A stretch of DNA of 64,000 bases. It comes from Hyphomicrobiales bacterium (lineage in GTDB: Bacteria; Pseudomonadota; Alphaproteobacteria; Rhizobiales; JACESI01). A model generated the notes under the pieces. It was not told the origin of the DNA, did no database searches, and saw nothing but the letters and a program-made list of their open reading frames with translations. Made by a program: the position numbers and the translations under genes. This document shows, one piece after another, positions 58,349 to 64,000 of the stretch (position 1 is its first letter; every line of letters starts with the position of its first letter). The stretch lies in NCBI GenBank assembly GCA_013911885.1, contig JACESI010000008.1, positions 62,001 through 126,000 on the forward strand, in the 5' to 3' direction.

Positions 58349-58820
58349 GTTGATCACTCAGCCATTTCCGTATTCTTATGTCTTTCAAGCACCCCGGCCA
58401 TCATTTGTAAATATATCACGCCCGATGAAAGGCCCAAGTTATCAGCGCGTGTTTGGGTCATGACAGACCATCGCCGATTTCGATTTTGTATTGATACATG
58501 AAAAAAGAATAGGCCAATTCAAATTGGCTACCAATAAAACAGAAATTCGCCACATAAGGCGGACCGCCTTTCACTCTCTCAAGAGCAATCCTCATCCGGC
58601 ATGATCGTCAAGTCGGCTATGCTGCTGCTCTGTGCATCGTCGCAGCCGTCATAGGGTGGCTGTAATGAGTCCGCTCCCTAGGGGAAGTCGCTACATATAA
58701 CGAAATTTTGATAAAAATCGTTGAGCCGCCCCGGGTCTGTTTCGGTTGCGTTCAGACTTGATAACTATACTTTCTAGCATTATCAGTGCGCTCGGCGCGT
58801 GAATTCATTTGGAGGCTCCA
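58349..58820. other. 472-base divergent spacer with several perfect palindromes
   Basis: No gene seen. Structures: GCCAATT-CA-AATTGGC (58513-58528), followed on the minus strand by CTATTCTTTTTT, hence terminator-like; AAGGCGG-A-CCGCCTT (58556-58570); and TGATAA/TTATCA arms (58759-58764, 58780-58785) flanking TATACT (58766-58771), which could be a -10 element for msrP. Promoters for both flanking genes must lie here. Confidence 0.6.
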
Positions 58821-59840
58821 ATGTTGATCAAGAAACACCGTGGCTGGGAAATTCCTGAAAGGGAAGCAACGCCGGAAGCCGCCTTTCTCAACCGCCGCCA
58901 GCTTGTTCTTGCCGGTGGACTTGCAGCAGGCAGCCTGATTTTGCCGGATGCCGCGCGTGCTGAAACCGGTTTTGGCAAATGGATTGACGGCTTCTTTGCA
59001 AGCGGCACAAAGGCGGCCGCAGACCTGCCGGATCCGAGCCTCAAATTCTATCCGATGCGACGCAACGAGAAATACAAGCTCGACCGCGAAGTGACGCCGC
59101 AGGATGTGAACGAAAGCTATAACAATTTCTATGAATTCGGATCACACAAGCGCATTTCAAGCGCGGCGCAGAGCCTCAAAGTCCGGCCATGGTCGATTAC
59201 CATCGATGGCATGGTGGAAAAGGAAATGGTTGTTGATTTCGATACGTTGATGCCACAAATGAAGCTCGAGGAGCGGCTTTACCGCCATCGCTGCGTGGAA
59301 GCCTGGTCGATGACCGTGCCATGGGGCGGTTTCCAGATGTCCGACCTCGTGAATTTCGCAAAGCCGCTTTCATCGGCAAAATATATCCGCATGGAAACCT
59401 TCCTTGATCCCGAAATGGCGCCCGGACAGCGGGCAAGCTATCAGCCCTGGCCCTATGTCGAGGGGGTGACGATGGAAGAGGCGATGAACGAAATGGCGTT
59501 TCTGGTCACCGGGGCCTATGGCAAGCCGATGGCAAAACAGCATGGTGCGCCCCTGCGTCTCGCGCTGCCCTGGAAATATGGATTCAAGTCGATTAAATCC
59601 ATCACGAAATTTACCTTCACGGATCAGCGCCCGGTCAGCTTCTGGGAGCAGCTCCAAAATGCTGAATATGGCTTCTGGGCCAATGTGAACCCGGCCGTGC
59701 CGCATCGCCGCTGGAGCCAGGCACAGGAGCGTGTATTGCATACCGGCGACTATGTGCCGACGCAGCTCTATAACGGCTATGGCGAATATGTTGCCGCGCT
59801 CTATAAGGACATTTCAGACAGTGAGCGGCTTTACACCTGA
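58821..59840 (+). CDS. msrP: Protein-methionine-sulfoxide reductase, molybdenum catalytic subunit
   Basis: A 339-residue Tat-exported molybdopterin enzyme (YedY/MsrP) that repairs methionine sulfoxides in periplasmic proteins. Twin arginine at 25-26 in LNRRQLVLAGG with cleavage near residue 47; the molybdenum-ligating Cys158 lies in YRHRCVEAWSM; GYGEYVAALYKDISD ends the family core. GGAGG precedes the ATG at 58821. The usual membrane haem partner msrQ is not next to it: the next gene downstream is on the other strand. Confidence 0.96.
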   Translation: MLIKKHRGWEIPEREATPEAAFLNRRQLVLAGGLAAGSLILPDAARAETGFGKWIDGFFASGTKAAADLPDPSLKFYPMRRNEKYKLDREVTPQDVNESYNNFYEFGSHKRISSAAQSLKVRPWSITIDGMVEKEMVVDFDTLMPQMKLEERLYRHRCVEAWSMTVPWGGFQMSDLVNFAKPLSSAKYIRMETFLDPEMAPGQRASYQPWPYVEGVTMEEAMNEMAFLVTGAYGKPMAKQHGAPLRLALPWKYGFKSIKSITKFTFTDQRPVSFWEQLQNAEYGFWANVNPAVPHRRWSQAQERVLHTGDYVPTQLYNGYGEYVAALYKDISDSERLYT

Positions 59841-59938
59841 GCGACTGAAGCGCACAGGAATTAAACTTACCCGGATATCGGCAAAATACGCATCGTCATT
59901 GATTTCTGTTGCACGATGATGCGAGAGGCTCGTTCGCT

Positions 59939-60829
59939 CTAGAAAGCCCATTCCTGCGCTTCGGCGACCAGAAAATCCCGGAACGCCTGAACGCGCGCTG
60001 AGGAGCGCATGTCCTCGGTATAGACAAAATAGGAATCGAAAGACGGCACCTCTCCTTCAATCGGCAGGTGCACCATGCCGGGTTCCTTGTCGACCACATA
60101 ATCCGGCAGAAGGGCAATGCCCACGCCCCGCTTAACAGCGCTCTTCATGGCATAGACATTGTTGACCATGAGTGTCGGCACGCGCTCGCTCTTGCCTTCC
60201 ATGTTCACCCGCAAAATCCAGTTCATTTCCTTGAGATGGTCAGGATAGGGGCGCCCGAAGGCAATGATGCGGTGGTTGTCGAGGTCATGCAAATTATTGA
60301 GAGGACCGAACCGCTTCAGATAATCAGCAGACGCATAAAGGTTGAAGTGGACAGTGAACAGCTTGCGCTGAATGAGGTCCGGCTGGGTCGGCTGGTGCAA
60401 CCGGATCGCGACGTCGGATTCGCGCATATTCAAATCAAGCTCGGTGTCGGCAAGCTGGAGCTTCAGTTTGATATCCGGATAAAGGTCAATGAACTTATTG
60501 ACGCGGGTGGTGAGCCAGGTGCTCCCGAGACCGATGGTGGTGGTGACGCGCAGATCGCCTGAGGGCCGTTCTTTCGAGTCGGTCAATCGTATTTTGGCCG
60601 CTTCGAGCTTCAGCAGCACTTCATGCGCCGTGCGGTAGAGGTCGTCCCCCTGTTCGGTCAGGACAAGACCCCGCGCATGTCGGTTGAAGAGGGTCACGCC
60701 GAGATCATATTCAAGCGCACTTACCTGCCGGCTGACGGCGGACTGGCTCAGATTGAGGGTGTCCCCGGCATGGGTGAAGCTCCCGGCTTCTGCGACCGCA
60801 TGGAAAATCCGCAGCTTATCCCAGTCCAT
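59939..60829 (-). CDS. LysR-family transcriptional regulator, LsrB/VtlR-like
   Basis: A 296-residue LysR regulator with an N-terminal HTH (MDWDKLRIFHAVAEAGSFTHAGDTLNLSQSAVSRQVSALE) and a type 2 periplasmic-binding effector domain. Its place directly after trxB (21-base gap) matches LsrB of rhizobia and VtlR of Brucella, which sense oxidative state or small RNAs and influence envelope and virulence genes; the assignment is by context and overall form. The tail ends QEWAF. Confidence 0.85.
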   Translation of the reverse strand: MDWDKLRIFHAVAEAGSFTHAGDTLNLSQSAVSRQVSALEYDLGVTLFNRHARGLVLTEQGDDLYRTAHEVLLKLEAAKIRLTDSKERPSGDLRVTTTIGLGSTWLTTRVNKFIDLYPDIKLKLQLADTELDLNMRESDVAIRLHQPTQPDLIQRKLFTVHFNLYASADYLKRFGPLNNLHDLDNHRIIAFGRPYPDHLKEMNWILRVNMEGKSERVPTLMVNNVYAMKSAVKRGVGIALLPDYVVDKEPGMVHLPIEGEVPSFDSYFVYTEDMRSSARVQAFRDFLVAEAQEWAF

Positions 60830-60850
60830 GGATGCCCCTTCGAAGCAGCG

Positions 60851-61816
60851 CTATTCGGCCGCTTCTCGTGTTGTCTGTTCAGACTTGTGCCTGGTCAGAT
60901 AGCGCTCCGCTTCAAGTGCGGCCATGCATCCCATCCCTGCCGCTGTCACGGCCTGGCGGTAGACGTCGTCGGTGACATCGCCTGCGGCAAACACGCCTGG
61001 AATATCGGTTGCGGTGGAATCCGGCGCGCTCCAGAGATAGCCGTTCTCGCGCATTTTAAGCTTGTCCTGAAAAAGGTCGACCGCCGGCGCGTGGCCGATC
61101 GCGATAAACACGCCGTCGACGCCAAGCGTGCTGATCGCCCCGGTTTTCATGTTTTTCAAACGCAGGCCAGTGACCGATGGCGGTATTTTCTCTTCACCGG
61201 TAATCTCTTCGATGGCGCTGTCCCAGATCACGTCGATCTTCGGGTTGTTGAACAGACGGTCCTGGAGGATGCGCTCGGCGCGCAGGCTGTCGCGGCGATG
61301 AATGAGGGTCACCTTTTCTGCGAGATTGGCGAGGTAGAGGGCTTCTTCCACTGCTGTGTTGCCGCCGCCGACCACCGCTACCTTGCGGCCACGATAGAAG
61401 AACCCGTCGCAGGTGGCGCAGGCGGAGACGCCAAACCCCATGAATTTCTGCTCCGATGGCAGGCCCAGCCACTTTGCTTTCGCCCCCGTCGCGATGATCA
61501 GTGTGTCCGCTGTATAGATCGTGCCGCCATCGCCGACGGCCTTGAAAGGACGGCTTTCAAGATCAACGCTCCTGATCGTGTCGTTGATGAGCCTGGTGCC
61601 GACATGCTCGGCCTGCGCCTTCATCTGCTCCATCAGCCATGGTCCCTGAATCGTATCGGCGAAGCCTGGATAGTTTTCGACATCGGTTGTGATCGTGAGC
61701 TGTCCGCCCTGTTCAAGGCCGGTCACGAGCACCGGTTCGAGCATTGCGCGGGCGGCGTAGATTGCGGCAGTATAGCCGGCGGGGCCGGAGCCGATGATCA
61801 AGACTTTGGTGTGCAT
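60851..61816 (-). CDS. trxB: Thioredoxin reductase
   Basis: A 321-residue low-molecular-weight thioredoxin reductase. FAD-binding [12 protein letters not shown] at the N-terminus, the redox-active Cys133-x2-Cys136 (ACATCDGFF), NADPH-binding [13 protein letters not shown] and the C-terminal [32 protein letters not shown] are complete. It supplies reducing power to thioredoxin. Upstream of lysR on the same strand, probably co-transcribed. Confidence 0.97.
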   Translation of the reverse strand: MHTKVLIIGSGPAGYTAAIYAARAMLEPVLVTGLEQGGQLTITTDVENYPGFADTIQGPWLMEQMKAQAEHVGTRLINDTIRSVDLESRPFKAVGDGGTIYTADTLIIATGAKAKWLGLPSEQKFMGFGVSACATCDGFFYRGRKVAVVGGGNTAVEEALYLANLAEKVTLIHRRDSLRAERILQDRLFNNPKIDVIWDSAIEEITGEEKIPPSVTGLRLKNMKTGAISTLGVDGVFIAIGHAPAVDLFQDKLKMRENGYLWSAPDSTATDIPGVFAAGDVTDDVYRQAVTAAGMGCMAALEAERYLTRHKSEQTTREAAE

Positions 61817-61981
61817 GATAGGGTCCTTCGCAAGGTCTCTCGTCTCGCGCGGTTTTCCCGCCGCTTGATTGTAGACCTGATATTGCTGTTGGCGATGTGT
61901 TGGTCAAGCGCGGTGCGGCATAAAATATCGCCGCTGTGGATGGATTTTTATCACGGCGCATGGTTGCACCAAGGATGTTTT

Positions 61982-62938
61982 TCAGGCGGGTAATGCCCAT
62001 GCCTGCCGAAGGGCAGTGACAATTTCGTCCGTTGCGTCATGCGGTTTGCGTTTTCCGCCGAGCAGAGGCGCCGCTTCAGGTTCGATCCAGCCCAGGCTTT
62101 CGAGTGCGGTGAGGGTGAAGGTGAATTTCGCAGGATTGCCTGGCGGGCGGAAGACGTGAACCGGTACGCCGGCGGCGAGCGCTTCACTCACGAGATTGTG
62201 GCTGTCGCCGGTGACGAGAAGGGCGTCCGACCCTGCCAGAATGTCGAAATAGGGATTGTCCGGCACTTCCTGCGCCATGAAAACCGGCCGGGATGCAAGG
62301 GTTGTGCGGAGCGCTTCGACAAATTCTGGTGGCGTGCGGCGCGAGCCGGTGACGAGGAAGGATCCGAACGGCAGGTTTGCCCTCAAAGGTTCACAGAAGG
62401 CGCGGATCAGGGCTGCGTCATAGCTGACATGGCGGGTATTGCCGCCAAGCAGAATGCCGAGCCGAGGCGCGGGCAGGGCAGCGATCATGGGGTGGGTCTG
62501 CGCGCGGCGATGCTGCAGGCGCGCCCCTGAAACGAGATGCGGTGTGGTGAGCGTGGTGATGATCCCGGCGGCTTGCCGCCGGTCATGGGCCGGGGTCCAG
62601 ACCAAAGCAAAATCCGCTACATCGCAGCCCGGATATTTCATGAAAACCGCCCGGCAGGCCGATCCACCGCTCTTTCTGCTTGCGCTCATGATCGCGCGGA
62701 CATAGGGCACAGACCGTCGCCCGGAAGCGATCAGGATATCGGGATAGGGCGCTGCAATCAGATCGCGCTCCGCCGGATCGATCGGACCAAAGGGCATCAG
62801 CATGCGAAAGGGTGCGCGCGGCGCCACCACTTTTTCGGTGATATCAGAAGACAGCCGCTCGGCCACGGCGCGGCACTGCACGATATCACCGCGCCTGCCG
62901 CTGGTGATGATCCATATACGCAGGCTCGCCTTGCCCAC
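61982..62938 (-). CDS. ELM1/DUF1022-type protein (GT-B-like)
   Basis: A 318-residue member of the ELM1 family, named for the plant mitochondrial fission factor but widespread in bacteria and related in fold to glycosyltransferases of GT-B type. IWIITSGRRGDIVQCRAVAERL at the N-terminus, ILLGGNTRHVSYDAALI, FGSFLVTGSRRTPPEFVEAL and LLVTGDSHNLVSEALAAGVPVHVF are conserved segments. The bacterial function is unknown. It starts with a GTG two bases after greA, so it is co-transcribed with it; it lies where rhizobia carry LPS-core genes between greA and trxB. Confidence 0.9.
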   Translation of the reverse strand: MGKASLRIWIITSGRRGDIVQCRAVAERLSSDITEKVVAPRAPFRMLMPFGPIDPAERDLIAAPYPDILIASGRRSVPYVRAIMSASRKSGGSACRAVFMKYPGCDVADFALVWTPAHDRRQAAGIITTLTTPHLVSGARLQHRRAQTHPMIAALPAPRLGILLGGNTRHVSYDAALIRAFCEPLRANLPFGSFLVTGSRRTPPEFVEALRTTLASRPVFMAQEVPDNPYFDILAGSDALLVTGDSHNLVSEALAAGVPVHVFRPPGNPAKFTFTLTALESLGWIEPEAAPLLGGKRKPHDATDEIVTALRQAWALPA

Positions 62939-62940
62939 GG

Positions 62941-63417
62941 TTAGCCGTAACGGACCTCGAGGATTTCATAGGCGCGGGTTCCTCCCGGCGCGGTCACCTC
63001 GACGCTGTCGCCGACTTCCTTGCCGATGAGGGCGCGCGAAATTGGTGAGGAAATCGAAATCTTTCCGCTTTTGATGTCGGATTCGAGATCACCGACGATC
63101 TGGTAGGTTTTTTGCTCGTCCGTATCCTCATCCACCAGTTTCACCGTGGCGCCAAAGCGGATGGTCGGTCCGCTCATCTTGGTCGGATCAATGATGTCGG
63201 CGCGACCGAGCTTGTCCTCAAGCTCCATGATCCGGCCTTCATTCATGCTCTGGGCCTCTTTCGCAGCGTGATATTCCGCGTTCTCGGAAAGGTCGCCATG
63301 GCCCCTTGCTTCTTCAATCTCACGGATGATGCGCGGACGTATTTCCTGCTGACGGCTTTTGAGCTCGTTTTCTAGCATTTTGTATCCGGCAATGGTCATT
63401 GGGACCTTATCGACCAT
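62941..63417 (-). CDS. greA: Transcription elongation factor GreA
   Basis: A 158-residue Gre factor that rescues backtracked RNA polymerase. The N-terminal coiled coil includes the acidic tip region ([16 protein letters not shown], Asp/Glu conserved) and the C-terminal FKBP-like domain [46 protein letters not shown] precedes the ATG at 63417; the longer frame to 63450 is not conserved. It is followed by the ELM1 gene and preceded by carB on the same strand. Confidence 0.97.
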   Translation of the reverse strand: MVDKVPMTIAGYKMLENELKSRQQEIRPRIIREIEEARGHGDLSENAEYHAAKEAQSMNEGRIMELEDKLGRADIIDPTKMSGPTIRFGATVKLVDEDTDEQKTYQIVGDLESDIKSGKISISSPISRALIGKEVGDSVEVTAPGGTRAYEILEVRYG

Positions 63418-63464
63418 TGGTGGTCTCCTGTGTTGAATGAGAGGTGGCAATCATGGCTATGCGA

Positions 63465-64000
63465 TCACTCGAAATAGGACTGGAGCGACCGCACCTCGAT
63501 GACATCGCGATTGTAAGCCTCGATACCCTGTGCCGCAGCCACGGCGCCTGAAAGGGTCGTGTAATACGGTACCTTGTTCAAAAGTGCAGCCTGACGCAGA
63601 GAGGCGCTATCTGCAAGTGCTTTCGATCCGGCGGTTGTATTAAAGACCAGTTGTATCTCGCCATTCTTGATCGCGTCGACGACATGGGGCCGACCTTCAA
63701 GGACTTTGTTGATGCGGTCGGCTCTGACGCCGTGTTCCTGAAGAAAGGTTTGTGTGCCGCTGGTTGCAATAACCTTGAAGCCCATGCTCTCCAGCAGCTT
63801 GACCGCATTCAGGATGCGCGGCTTGTCCTCGGTGCGCACGGAGACAAAGACTGTCCCGCTGATCGGCACTTTCGTGCCGCCGCCCAACTGCGATTTGGCA
63901 AAGGCGGTCGCGAAGTCGCGGTCGAGGCCCATGACCTCCCCGGTCGAGCGCATTTCCGGGCCAAGCACCGTATCGACACCAGGGAAACGGGCGAACGGGA
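63465..64000 (-). CDS. carB: Carbamoyl-phosphate synthase large subunit, C-terminal part (5' end beyond window)
   Basis: The last 178 residues of CarB, running off the right edge. Visible are the end of the second ATP-grasp domain ([37 protein letters not shown]) and the whole C-terminal MGS-like allosteric domain ([80 protein letters not shown]), the site of UMP/ornithine/IMP control in this enzyme. The protein makes carbamoyl phosphate for pyrimidines and arginine. Confidence 0.96.
   Translation of the reverse strand, partial: PFARFPGVDTVLGPEMRSTGEVMGLDRDFATAFAKSQLGGGTKVPISGTVFVSVRTEDKPRILNAVKLLESMGFKVIATSGTQTFLQEHGVRADRINKVLEGRPHVVDAIKNGEIQLVFNTTAGSKALADSASLRQAALLNKVPYYTTLSGAVAAAQGIEAYNRDVIEVRSLQSYFE

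Noticed and set aside
60623..61993. 456-codon plus-strand frame across lysR and trxB
   Set aside because: Spans two well-conserved minus-strand genes and their gap; no domains.

Overview
The window is a contiguous, gene-dense stretch of an alphaproteobacterial chromosome, most likely from the order Hyphomicrobiales (Rhizobiales). The evidence is gene content and order: a MoxR/DUF58/DUF4159 operon divergent from DUF1285, CoA pyrophosphatase and cca; a petABC operon followed by apt; a BA14K-family secreted protein; an EnvZ/OmpR-like pair beside marR and ilvE; and a carB-greA-...-trxB-lysR block like the one around lsrB in rhizobia. Base composition looks high and fairly even by eye. I see no phage, insertion sequence, CRISPR array, tRNA or rRNA. 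Genus and species cannot be named from this sequence.

Layout. 1-8.4 kb: a His-rich CobW-type GTPase cut by the left edge, an L,D-transpeptidase, an unknown membrane-anchored protein, a metallophosphoesterase, a Nudix protein, a TPR lipo/periplasmic-type protein, a glutathionyl-hydroquinone reductase, a TauE/SafE exporter and an acetyltransferase. 8.4-15.2 kb: a tightly coupled four-gene operon (MoxR ATPase, DUF58, DUF4159, and a 694-residue membrane protein) divergent from DUF1285, a CoA pyrophosphatase and cca (15.5-18.1 kb). 18-24.4 kb: DUF1059, hemF, trmL, an RluA-type pseudouridine synthase and two tandem ABC half-transporters, the second frameshifted. 24.8-31.7 kb: cytochrome bc1 (petABC), apt, an aldo/keto reductase, ychF, an MTA/SAH nucleosidase and a YchJ-like protein. 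31.7-38.3 kb: pth-rplY-prs and the operon lgt-midA-pgeF-M24 peptidase homologue. 38.4-41.4 kb: ubiK, YbjN, proC, a TetR regulator and a CsaA-like tRNA-binding protein. 41.5-45.5 kb: histidine kinase, response regulator, MarR, and ilvE with a clear palindromic operator. 45.6-49 kb: two basic secreted proteins and a selenium-binding/methanethiol oxidase family gene with a ferredoxin gene. 49-59.9 kb: uvrB, a frameshifted GDSL autotransporter, DUF1499, a glutathione transferase, aatA, a GNAT, an FG-GAP protein and msrP. 59.9-64 kb: LysR, trxB, an ELM1-family protein, greA and the 3' end of carB.

Most genes are housekeeping: respiration, tRNA and rRNA maintenance, nucleotide salvage, lipoprotein maturation and thiol redox. 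The points that stand out are two single-base frameshifts in otherwise well-preserved genes (one at a run of eight T), a dense cluster of GANTC (CcrM) sites upstream of the YbjN gene, an exact 7-7-7 inverted repeat between marR and ilvE, an M24 peptidase homologue in which all five metal ligands appear replaced, the MTO/SBP56-ferredoxin pair, and the unexplained fourth member of the MoxR operon. I found no clear defence system or other wholly new multi-gene system; the MoxR operon and the MTO-ferredoxin pair are the best candidates for under-described functional units.
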